Below are positions 6,684 to 14,909 of a stretch of 64,000 bases of DNA, in pieces. Source of the stretch: Chromatiaceae bacterium (GTDB lineage: Bacteria; Pseudomonadota; Gammaproteobacteria; Chromatiales; Chromatiaceae). Positions within the stretch are counted from its first letter, which is position 1. Each line of letters begins with the position of its first letter. Location of the stretch: contig JACKMT010000002.1 of the NCBI GenBank assembly GCA_024235255.1, positions 248,001 to 312,000 on the forward strand, in the 5' to 3' direction. The notes below the pieces were generated by a model that had not been told where the DNA came from, made no database searches, and saw nothing but the letters and a program-made list of their open reading frames with translations. The position numbers and the translations under genes are program-made.

Positions 6684-9600
6684 TCACGCCGACACGGGGT
6701 CTCCTTCCGGCCGGTGGACACGCGCCAGCCAGCTGTAGGCCATCGGCACGACAAACAGCGTCAGCAGCGTTCCCAACGTCATGCCGCCGACGATGACCCA
6801 GCCGATCTGCTCGCGCCCTTCGGCACCGGCGCCGCTGGCCAGCGCCAGCGGAATGGCGCCCAGCACCATGGCCGCGGTGGTCATCAGAATCGGCCGCAGC
6901 CGCAACGCGGCCGCTTCGATCACCGCCTCCATCCGGCTCATGCCCTGCAGCTGCATCCGGTTGGCGAACTCGACGATGAGAATGCCGTGCTTGGTGATCA
7001 GCCCGACCAATGTGATCATACCAACCTGACTGTAGATGCTGATGGTGCCGCCGGTCAGGTGCAGCGCCGACAGCGCGCCGCCGATCGCCAGCGGCACGGT
7101 CACCAGGATGATCAAAGGGTCGATGAAGCTCTCGAACTGGGCCGCCAGCACCAGGTAGATAAACGCCAACGCCAGGATAAACACGAACAACAGCGTCGAC
7201 CCCGACTCTCTGAACTCGCGCGACTCTCCGGTGTAGTCCAGCTGAATGTCACCGCCTGACGCCTCTTCGACCAGCTGCTGGATATAGGCCAGCGCCTCGC
7301 CCAGGCTGTAACCGGGCGCCAGATTGGCGGAGATCGTGGCCGAACGCAGCTTGTTGAAATGGTTCAGCTCCTTGGGTGCGACCGTCTCGCGCAGCTGCAC
7401 CAGATTGCCCAGCTGCACCATCTGATCGGCGCGACCGCGGACGTAAATATTGGTCAGGTCGCTGGGATCGCGGCGGTCCACGTCAGCCACCTGAACCATC
7501 ACATCGTACTGCTCGGTGCCGCGTTTGAAACGGGTCACTTCGCGCCCGCCAAGCATGGTCTCCAACGTGCGGCCGATGGTGTCCACGCCGATATCCATGC
7601 TGGCGGCCTTCTCCCGGTCCACGTCCACCTTCAATTCGGGTTTATTCAGCTTGAGATCGCTGTCCGGAAACACCAGGCCCGGATTCTGGCCTGCCTTGGC
7701 CATCACCTGGTCGACCACACCGGCCAGCTGCTCATAGCTTCCGGTGGTCTGGAGCACCACCTGCAGGCTCTTCGACAAGGGGCTCTGCCCCAGCGAGAGC
7801 GGGTTGATCGCCACCGACATCAGTCCGGTGATGCCACCGTAGAGTTGGGGTGTGAGTTCCGTTGTCACCTGCGTCGACGACTTCTTGCGCTCCTCCCAGT
7901 AAGGCATGATCACGAATGAAATCGTCTCAGTCACGACCGGCCAGCCGATGATGGTGAACATGGTCCGCGCCTCGGGAATCTGCCGCACGATCGCTTCGAT
8001 CTGATGGGCGTACTTATCGGTATATGCCGCCGTCGATCCCTGCGGTGCCATGCCCCAGGTCAGGAAAAAGGATTTATCCTCCATCGGCGCCAGTTCCGAC
8101 TTCAGGCCAACATAGAGCGTGTACGCACCGGCGCCAACACCCAGCGTCAGCAGCAGGATCAGCGGACGCACCTGCAGGGTCAGCCGCAGCACCGCCCGGT
8201 ACCCCCGGTTCAGGCCATGCAGCAGCCGCTCGCCGAAATTGTAGAGAAAGTTGTGCTCCCCCTGGTGCCGCAGCAGGCGCGACGACATCATCGGCGAGAG
8301 CGTCAGCGCGGTGAAACCGGAGACCAGCACGGCGCCGGCCAGCGTCAACGCAAACTCGCTGAACAACAGGCCGGTGCGCCCGGCAGCAAATGCAACCGGC
8401 GCGAATACCGCCGCCAGCGTCAGGGTCATTGCAATCACCGCAAAGGCGATCTCGCTGGCGCCTTTCAGCGCCGCCTCGCGCGGCGTCATCCCCTTTTCGA
8501 TATAACGATGGATATTCTCCAGCACCACGATGGCATCATCCACCACCAGCCCCACCGCAAGCACCATCGCCAGCAGAGTCAGGGTATTCACCGAGTAACC
8601 GAGCGCATACATCATCGCAAATACACCGACCAGCGAGACCGGGATGGTCACCATTGGCACCAGCGTGGCCCGCACCGAGCGCAGAAACAGGAAGATAACC
8701 AGGATCACCAGCACCACCGCCTCGCCGATGGTGGTGTAAACTCCCTCAATCGAGCGCTCGATGAATATCGACGAGTCGTACGCGATCGCTATCTCCATCC
8801 CTTGTGGGATAACTGCACGCAGCTGCGGCAGCTGCTTGTGGATGCCGGCAGAGATGTCCAGCGGGTTGGCGGTAGACTGCTTCACCAGCCCCAGCGCCAC
8901 CGCGGTCTTCCCGCCAAAGCGGGTGATAGTTCGCTCATCCTGTGCGCCCAGTTCGATGCGCGCCACGTCGCTCAACCTGACCAGGTAACCGTCGGCATCG
9001 TGCAGAATAATGCGCTCGAACTGCGCGGGCGTCTGCAGGTCGGTCTCAGCCAGTACCGTGAATTCCCGGTTGATGCTCTCGATGCGGCCAGAAGGCACTT
9101 CGATGTTCTGTGCGCGCAGCGCACTCTCCACATCCTGCACGGTCAGGTTGTAGGCCGCCAGGCGCGCACGGTCGAGCCAGATGCGCATCGCGTAGCGGCG
9201 CCCGAACAACACCGTGCTGGCCACACCTGGTACTGTTTGCAGGCGATCCTTCACCACCAGATCGGCCACTTCGGTCACTTCCAGGATGTCGTGGCGGTCG
9301 CTCGACATGGCCAGCCAGATGATCGGCTCGGCATCCGCCTCCACCTTAGAGACGATCGGTTCGTCCACATCGTCGGGCAGCAGCCCGCGTACCCGTCCGA
9401 CTCGGTCACGCACGTCGTTGGCTGCGGCATCGGCATCGCGGTCGAGCTTGAAGGTGGCGGTGATCTGACTCACCTCGGCGCGACTGATCGAAGTGAGGTA
9501 GTCGATGCCTTCGATGCCGGCCATAGAGTCCTCCAGCACGGTGGTTACCTGGGACTCCATGATTTTGGCGCTGGCGCCCGGGTACTTGGTCTCCACTGTT

Positions 9601-9734
9601 ACTACCGGCAGGTCAACATTGGGGTACTCGCGCACCGCAAGCCGGTCGTATGCGATCAGGCCGACGAGAATCAGCAGCAGATTCGCAACCGTCGCCAGCA
9701 CCGGGCGCCGGATACTGGTATTGGTGATCAGCAC
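6684..9734 (-). CDS. RND-family efflux pump, inner-membrane transporter
   Basis: A 1016-residue resistance-nodulation-division transporter of the HAE1 type, driven by proton antiport. Twelve transmembrane helices lie in the expected places: one near the N-terminus (NLLLILVGLIAYDRL), two clusters around 330-480 and 840-1000, with two large periplasmic loops between. Family landmarks include EYPNVDLPVVTVETKYPGA, VVDDAIVVLENIHR with the relay acidic residues, and GLITKHGILIVEFANR. The adaptor gene lies directly upstream with only 3 bp between them. No outer-membrane factor is in the operon, so a TolC-like channel must be encoded elsewhere. The substrate is unknown. Confidence 0.95.
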   Translation of the reverse strand: MLITNTSIRRPVLATVANLLLILVGLIAYDRLAVREYPNVDLPVVTVETKYPGASAKIMESQVTTVLEDSMAGIEGIDYLTSISRAEVSQITATFKLDRDADAAANDVRDRVGRVRGLLPDDVDEPIVSKVEADAEPIIWLAMSSDRHDILEVTEVADLVVKDRLQTVPGVASTVLFGRRYAMRIWLDRARLAAYNLTVQDVESALRAQNIEVPSGRIESINREFTVLAETDLQTPAQFERIILHDADGYLVRLSDVARIELGAQDERTITRFGGKTAVALGLVKQSTANPLDISAGIHKQLPQLRAVIPQGMEIAIAYDSSIFIERSIEGVYTTIGEAVVLVILVIFLFLRSVRATLVPMVTIPVSLVGVFAMMYALGYSVNTLTLLAMVLAVGLVVDDAIVVLENIHRYIEKGMTPREAALKGASEIAFAVIAMTLTLAAVFAPVAFAAGRTGLLFSEFALTLAGAVLVSGFTALTLSPMMSSRLLRHQGEHNFLYNFGERLLHGLNRGYRAVLRLTLQVRPLILLLTLGVGAGAYTLYVGLKSELAPMEDKSFFLTWGMAPQGSTAAYTDKYAHQIEAIVRQIPEARTMFTIIGWPVVTETISFVIMPYWEERKKSSTQVTTELTPQLYGGITGLMSVAINPLSLGQSPLSKSLQVVLQTTGSYEQLAGVVDQVMAKAGQNPGLVFPDSDLKLNKPELKVDVDREKAASMDIGVDTIGRTLETMLGGREVTRFKRGTEQYDVMVQVADVDRRDPSDLTNIYVRGRADQMVQLGNLVQLRETVAPKELNHFNKLRSATISANLAPGYSLGEALAYIQQLVEEASGGDIQLDYTGESREFRESGSTLLFVFILALAFIYLVLAAQFESFIDPLIILVTVPLAIGGALSALHLTGGTISIYSQVGMITLVGLITKHGILIVEFANRMQLQGMSRMEAVIEAAALRLRPILMTTAAMVLGAIPLALASGAGAEGREQIGWVIVGGMTLGTLLTLFVVPMAYSWLARVHRPEGDPVSA

Positions 9735-9737
9735 CGG

Positions 9738-10793
9738 TCAGTTTCCCTTTTGCGGCAACGGTGAGACCGCCATGCCATCCTGGATTTTCAGGTGCCCGGC
9801 GGTCACCACCAGCTCTCCGGCCTGGAGTCCATCGCGCACCTCCACCATCTCGCCCTGGCGCATCCCTTTCTCGATCTGGGTCCAGACCGCCTTGCCCTCC
9901 ACCACCCGGTAGACGAACTGCTTGTCGCCCGTCGGAACCAGCGCGGTCTCCGGGATCATCAATACATTGTCGTTGCTTGATAGAATCAGTTCGACGCGGG
10001 CAAACAGCCCTGCACGCAGTGCACCGTCACTATTGGGTATGCGCGCCCGCAGCAGCAGGCTGCGGCCGTTGAGATCGATCTGCGGGTCGATCGCATAGAC
10101 TTCGCCGGCAAACAGCTGCCCGGGGTATGCGTCGAGTGTCATTTTGATCCGCTGGCCCACATTGACCCTTGATGCATGAATCTCAGGAATCCGGAAATCG
10201 ACTTTCAACACGCTCAGATCAAACAGGCTGACCAGATCGGTGCCCGGTTGTACATAATCGCCCACACTTACGTTGCGCAACCCCAATAACCCATCGAAGG
10301 GGGCGAGCAGCCGGGTTTTTGCCAGGCGCGCCTGGGCCAGCGCCACTTCGGCCCGATTGACGCGCAACTCTGAAGCGGTCCGATCCTTCTCCTGGTCGCT
10401 GCCGTAGCCCTGCTTTTTCATCGAATCGGCACGCTCAAAGTTGGTCTGTCCCAGCGCCAGCCTGGCCTCCGCCTGCGCCAGCTCGGCGGCATAGACGGAG
10501 TCGTCGAGACGCATCAGTACCTGTCCGCGGCGCACCCGCTCACCCTCTTCGAATGCTATCGCAGTGATCCTGCCGTCGATTTCGGGGCGCAATACAATCG
10601 CCTCGTTGGCGCGTAGATTACCCACCGCCTCAACCTTCCACTCCAGGGTTTTGGCCTCCACTTTTACCGCGTCAACCGGCAACGCAAAGCCCGCCTGATC
10701 ATCGGCGACTGCCGCGGGGATGGCGTTAAAACCGATCACATTGATGAGCAGAATCACCGCCGGCAGGAGAGTTTGCAGCCGGAGACATATCAT
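9738..10793 (-). CDS. RND efflux periplasmic adaptor (membrane fusion protein)
   Basis: A 351-residue MFP/HlyD-type adaptor that couples the RND pump to an outer-membrane channel. A signal sequence (MICLRLQTLLPAVILLINVIGFNAIPAAVA) is followed by a lipoyl half (LRANEAIVLRPEIDGRITAI), a helical hairpin (AELAQAEARLALGQTNFERADSM), the second lipoyl half (LLAPFDGLLGLRNVSVGDYVQPG) and a beta-barrel. The frame is open to an ATG at 10829, but the ATG at 10793 has a GAGG site and starts a clean signal peptide. It is the first gene of a two-gene operon with the RND transporter. I see no adjacent TetR- or MerR-type regulator. Confidence 0.92.
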   Translation of the reverse strand: MICLRLQTLLPAVILLINVIGFNAIPAAVADDQAGFALPVDAVKVEAKTLEWKVEAVGNLRANEAIVLRPEIDGRITAIAFEEGERVRRGQVLMRLDDSVYAAELAQAEARLALGQTNFERADSMKKQGYGSDQEKDRTASELRVNRAEVALAQARLAKTRLLAPFDGLLGLRNVSVGDYVQPGTDLVSLFDLSVLKVDFRIPEIHASRVNVGQRIKMTLDAYPGQLFAGEVYAIDPQIDLNGRSLLLRARIPNSDGALRAGLFARVELILSSNDNVLMIPETALVPTGDKQFVYRVVEGKAVWTQIEKGMRQGEMVEVRDGLQAGELVVTAGHLKIQDGMAVSPLPQKGN

Positions 10794-10969
10794 TGGGAAC
10801 CTCAATAATTTTTTACCAATATCAAACATGAAACAGCCAAAAAAACCGGCACAGTATACTGCGGTGAATTAGATTATCACCCGCTTTTTAATGATGTATT
10901 ACCGTAGCGTAACGAGGGCAACTGCAACCGTGCAAGCTGAACGGAGATGGATCGGGCCGCTGTTAAGCG

Positions 10970-12931
10970 CTAATTGCCGGTAATTTTTTTCTTTATTGAC
11001 CCGGGCGAAGAGAGGTGCAATAACGCGCCGACAGACAGCAACAGGCGCTGCTTATCGACCGGTTTGGCAAGACAGCGCAAATCGGCCGACTCGACCAACG
11101 CCGGGTCCAGATCTTCACTGTAACCGCTGCAGATAACAGCCGGTATGTCAGGCCTGATTGTGCGGCACTCCCTGATCAGTTCCAATCCGCTCATGCCGGG
11201 CATGGTCTGGTCGGTCAGCAGCAGATCAAATGACATGGGCGCCTCCTTGAACAGTGCCAGCGCTTTGCCGCTTTCAGTGACAATACGCACCCGATAGCCG
11301 TGCAGCTCCATCAGATCTCCCAGGTAGCGGGCAAGATCGATCTCATCATCCACGACCAGCAGCCTCCTGCCCTCGCCATGCGGTGTAGGCGTCTGCCAAT
11401 CCGCCGGGTCAGGCAAGCCGCCGGCATCCTCCTGCAGTGGTGGAAACAGCAGCCTGAAGCTGGTGCCACTACCCAACTTGCTCTCAACCAAAACATGGCC
11501 GCCGTGATTCAGCATGATGCCGTGCACCACGGCTAGCCCCATGCCCGTCCCTTTACCCAGCTGTTTGGTGGTGAAAAAAGGCTCGAAAAGGCGCTCGAAC
11601 GCGTGCGTCGCAATACCCGCTCCGGTATCTGTGACCGAGAGTTCCAGCCAGTCTCCATGCACCAGCTGATGGCAGGAGGAGCAGGTCCGGTGCAGCTGGC
11701 GCGCCCAATTCAGCCGGATGCTGAGCGTGCCGCTGCCGTTCATGGCATCCCTGGCATTGATACAGAGATTCATCAGCAGCTGGTTGAGCTGAGTCAGACC
11801 CATCATCACCCTGGGCGGATTTTCCATCAGGTCCATCTCGATGCGGATAGCGGACGGTAGGGTGGAGCGCAACAGCTTGATATCCTCCTTGATCAATGGC
11901 GGCAGCAGTAGCGGTTTATCCTCTTCGGGATCTGCGCGGCTGAAGAGCATCATCTGGCCAACCAGTTGCCTTGCCCGGTCCGCAGCCTGCGCCACCTTTT
12001 CCAGATAGCTCTCCTTCCTTATCTTATTTACGCCTGACTCTCGGGCCAGATCGGTGTAACCGACAATGATTCCCAGAATATTGTTGAAATCGTGCGCAAT
12101 GCCGCCAGTCAACTGCCCGAGCGCTTCCATCTTGTACGACTGAGTCAGCTCCCGCTGCAGACGCGCGCGCTCCCATTCCATTTTTTTACGTTCCGTGATA
12201 TCCAGTGCGGAAAAGGTGACGCCGCGCGACCAATCGTTCTGATCCAGTGGTGCGGAACTGAGCAGTACATTGATCACTTCGCCGCTCTTACGACGCCAGC
12301 GGGTCTCTACCGTGCCGATTCCCCGCTCGCGGATCTGGCGATACTTCTCCTCGCCGACATAGGCGTAATCCGCGTCGTTCACGTAGAGCATTCTGGCGCT
12401 GCGACCTATCAGTTCCGATCGATCGTAACCGGTCAGCAGGCAGAGCCGCTGGTTGGCCCTCATCAGTACCCGGTCCTGTACCAAGCCGATGCCGATCGGC
12501 GCTGCCCGAAGGATGCTCTCGATCTGGAAACTGCTCTCCTGCAACGCACGCTCAGTCAGTTCCCGCTCTTCTATCTCCCGCTTCAGCTCTCTGTTGATCC
12601 TACTTTTCACCACAAGCAACACCAGGAAGCCGGATGCAAGCATGCAGGCGGCGGCGATGATCGCCCAGTACGTCCGGTGATCTCTGAGCAGCGGTGCGGA
12701 TTCATACTCCGCTCCATCCGTCCGTAGCTGCAATGGCTGCGCCTGCCCCTGATCCGGGGCGGCTTGCAGCGCAGCCTGAACATCACCTATCTTCGGGGAA
12801 ATTCGATCTAGCCGGATCGATTGCGGGGTACTTTGAGCTTGACCGGTTACGACCCACAACAGCACGCAGCAGAACAACAGCGGCCGAACGGATGCCGAAA
12901 AAATATCAGGTACATGAGGTTTCTGTGGCAT
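10970..12931 (-). CDS. PAS-containing hybrid histidine kinase with C-terminal receiver
   Basis: A 653-residue membrane sensor. An N-terminal signal/anchor (about 14-33) and a second transmembrane helix (about 89-108) enclose a short 50-residue periplasmic segment. Then come a PAS domain (about 130-250), the HisKA helix with the phospho-acceptor His280 in GGIAHDFNN, an HATPase domain (about 375-500; TDTGAGI and GTGMGLAVVHG boxes) and a receiver domain with Asp574 in LLTDQTMPG. Within the ATPase domain an extra CSSC motif (residues 417-420) sits before the DTGAGI box; the second hybrid kinase (starting at 14910) has CAAC at the same place. No dedicated output regulator is adjacent. The signal is unknown. 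Confidence 0.92.
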   Translation of the reverse strand: MPQKPHVPDIFSASVRPLLFCCVLLWVVTGQAQSTPQSIRLDRISPKIGDVQAALQAAPDQGQAQPLQLRTDGAEYESAPLLRDHRTYWAIIAAACMLASGFLVLLVVKSRINRELKREIEERELTERALQESSFQIESILRAAPIGIGLVQDRVLMRANQRLCLLTGYDRSELIGRSARMLYVNDADYAYVGEEKYRQIRERGIGTVETRWRRKSGEVINVLLSSAPLDQNDWSRGVTFSALDITERKKMEWERARLQRELTQSYKMEALGQLTGGIAHDFNNILGIIVGYTDLARESGVNKIRKESYLEKVAQAADRARQLVGQMMLFSRADPEEDKPLLLPPLIKEDIKLLRSTLPSAIRIEMDLMENPPRVMMGLTQLNQLLMNLCINARDAMNGSGTLSIRLNWARQLHRTCSSCHQLVHGDWLELSVTDTGAGIATHAFERLFEPFFTTKQLGKGTGMGLAVVHGIMLNHGGHVLVESKLGSGTSFRLLFPPLQEDAGGLPDPADWQTPTPHGEGRRLLVVDDEIDLARYLGDLMELHGYRVRIVTESGKALALFKEAPMSFDLLLTDQTMPGMSGLELIRECRTIRPDIPAVICSGYSEDLDPALVESADLRCLAKPVDKQRLLLSVGALLHLSSPGSIKKKITGN

Positions 12932-13122
12932 GTCAGCTGCGCCGACTCCCTTTGCTCGTTGGTGGGAACATCCTTCCTTTTCTCAACCGCTGCCTTGGTT
13001 CTTTTCAACCGGCTGGTGCAAACTGGTTCAAACCAATAAATCGACATATACGATAATAACATTAACTTTGTTTGACTGCAGTTCGCTCAATTACGCAGAC
13101 TGACGTTGGGCTACCACACATC

Positions 13123-13773
13123 TCAATCGCTGGACAGCAGCAAAATCGACGCAACCCGATCCGCCATCGCTTCACCCAGCAACTGATGTTGATCTGCATC
13201 GAGATGGATTCCGTCTACTCGGCTCGCCGGCGTGATCGATCCGGCGTCCAGAAAGTGACAGTCAAGCTCCCTGGCCAGCTCCTGGTACGCCTCCGCCAGT
13301 CCCAGGCACTTGGTTTCCGCACCGGCAAACTTGGGGGCGATTGGCCCCTGGGGCGCCTCGACCGGGGGAGGTGCGACGATCATTACAGGGGGAATAGGCA
13401 TGCCCGGCTCGACCGGCGCCTGCCGCAGTGCGCCGATAAGCGCGGCCATTCCCTGGCTTGCATGCCAGGCGTTGTGCGGATGCATCGACTGAAAATCGTT
13501 GGTGCCGAGCATCAGTATAGCCAGGGCTAGCGGTGAGTTGATTTCGATGCACTGCGCCAATCCGTGCAATCCGTTTCTACCCGGCTTGAAAGGATCCTCC
13601 CACACTGTACGCCGTCCGTTCAGGCTGTTTTCGATCACTCTGACAACGGGAGCCCGCCGATTCAGCCTGTGCTCCATCACACCCGGCCAACGGCCGGTGA
13701 AAGGCAGTCGTTTGCGGGTATTGGGGATGATGCCCCAGGTGAGCGAATCCGAATAGACCAAAATCTGTTGCAT
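13123..13773 (-). CDS. SGNH/GDSL-family hydrolase (esterase/lipase-like)
   Basis: A 216-residue SGNH hydrolase. The four conserved blocks are visible: block I as YSDSLTWG with the catalytic Ser, a Gly contributor in the middle, block III LGTNDFQ with the oxyanion Asn, and block V DGIHLDADQH with the catalytic Asp-His pair. The usual GDS is SDS here, which is a common variant. It resembles arylesterase/acyl-thioesterase-type members that hydrolyse esters of small acids. No signal peptide is seen, so it is probably cytoplasmic. It lies divergent to pdxH, with no operon partners. The natural substrate is unknown. Confidence 0.9.
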   Translation of the reverse strand: MQQILVYSDSLTWGIIPNTRKRLPFTGRWPGVMEHRLNRRAPVVRVIENSLNGRRTVWEDPFKPGRNGLHGLAQCIEINSPLALAILMLGTNDFQSMHPHNAWHASQGMAALIGALRQAPVEPGMPIPPVMIVAPPPVEAPQGPIAPKFAGAETKCLGLAEAYQELARELDCHFLDAGSITPASRVDGIHLDADQHQLLGEAMADRVASILLLSSD

Positions 13774-14002
13774 ATGTATTCACCTTATAATCTGCACTCT
13801 AACCCTACAGCAGCCCGGAATATTAATTCCATAACCCACCTGCGGTCACGTCGGGAGGAAATGATCAGAATCTATCCGATAATCGCACATACAACTACTA
13901 TGCACCCGATGGTTACAGGCATATTGGCCTGAAACACCCTGTCCCATTAGAATCTTCTGTCTATCTACACCCGACTTCCGATTAAACCATGAGTATTGAC
14001 AA

Positions 14003-14647
14003 GTGAATCCAACAATAGAAAACGACCGGCGTGAGTACGATCATGCAGGCCTATCCCGGCGTGATCTGGACAAAGACCCGATCGTTCAGTTCGGCGCCTG
14101 GCTGCAGCAGGCGCTGTCGCAACAGTTGCGCGACGCAACCGCGATGAGCCTGGCTACGGTCGCCGCCGACGGGCAACCCAGCCTGCGTACGGTGCTGCTC
14201 AAGTTCTACGACCCCAGCGGCTTTGTCTTCTATACCAACCTGGAGAGCAGAAAAGCAAAGGAGATGGCGCAAAATCCGAAAGTGGCACTGCTATTCTATT
14301 GGCGGGAGTTCGACCGGCAGGTGATCATCACCGGCAAGAGCGCAAAAGTCTCGGCTGGGGAGTCGCTCAAATACTTTATTACCAGACCCAGAGATAGCCG
14401 CGTCGGCGCCTGGGTATCGGCCCAGAGCAGCGTAATTTCGTCACGCGCCGTGCTGGAACAGAAGTTTCAGGAGATGAAGCGAAAATTCGCCGACGGCGAG
14501 ATCCCGCTGCCATCTTTCTGGGGCGGCTACCGGGTCGAGCCCGCTACCATCGAATTCTGGCAGGGACGCGTCAACCGCCTGCACGACCGCTTCAGCTATT
14601 TCCGGCAAGCCGACGATAGTTGGCTGCTGGAGCGGCTGGCACCCTGA
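14003..14647 (+). CDS. pdxH: Pyridoxine/pyridoxamine 5'-phosphate oxidase
   Basis: A 214-residue FMN enzyme that oxidises pyridoxine or pyridoxamine 5'-phosphate to pyridoxal 5'-phosphate, the last step of vitamin B6 synthesis and salvage. The hallmarks are AMSLATVAADGQPSLRTVLLKFYDPSGFVFYTNLESRKAKEMAQNPKVALLFYW, PRDSRVGAWVSAQSSVISSR, and the C-terminal signature FWQGRVNRLHDRFSY followed by WLLERLAP, the usual end of the family. The length is normal. Translation begins at a GTG; an ATG 15 bp upstream runs straight into a stop in its frame. It is monocistronic here. Confidence 0.95.
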   Translation: MNPTIENDRREYDHAGLSRRDLDKDPIVQFGAWLQQALSQQLRDATAMSLATVAADGQPSLRTVLLKFYDPSGFVFYTNLESRKAKEMAQNPKVALLFYWREFDRQVIITGKSAKVSAGESLKYFITRPRDSRVGAWVSAQSSVISSRAVLEQKFQEMKRKFADGEIPLPSFWGGYRVEPATIEFWQGRVNRLHDRFSYFRQADDSWLLERLAP

Positions 14648-14720
14648 TTTTATTCACCGGTGCCTCGATCTGTTCCACGAAACAGGCACCTGTCGACTGG
14701 GTGATGGTCAGGTCAGCCCG

Positions 14721-14741
14721 GACCCGCCGGTGTTGCGGGTC
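14721..14741 (+). terminator. Hairpin downstream of pdxH
   Basis: GACCCGC (14721-14727) and GCGGGTC (14735-14741) form a perfect 7-bp GC-rich stem about 75 bp after the pdxH stop. No T-run follows, so this is a weak candidate for a terminator or RNA-end stabiliser. Confidence 0.3.
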
Positions 14742-14909
14742 GTTGAATCACCCACTTGATGGCATGCGTCGAATATCGATGGCGGTTCCGGTTCCGCTGC
14801 CGGTGTGGGCGATCCGACGTTACCCCAGCTGGATTAGGGCTTAAAAACGGGCTATTCTGGATCTTCAGGGAATAACAATAATAGGCACATCAGGAGAAGG
14901 TGCTATCCC

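Noticed and set aside
8004..9764. 586-codon plus-strand open frame
   Set aside because: It is exactly antisense to the RND transporter, is very rich in Arg, Gln and His, and has no domain sense; it is a shadow of high-GC codon use.
11650..11690. CSSCH in the hybrid kinase at 10970-12931 as a c-type haem site
   Set aside because: It lies in the cytoplasmic ATPase domain, where haem c is not attached, and the related kinase has CAACF at the same place.
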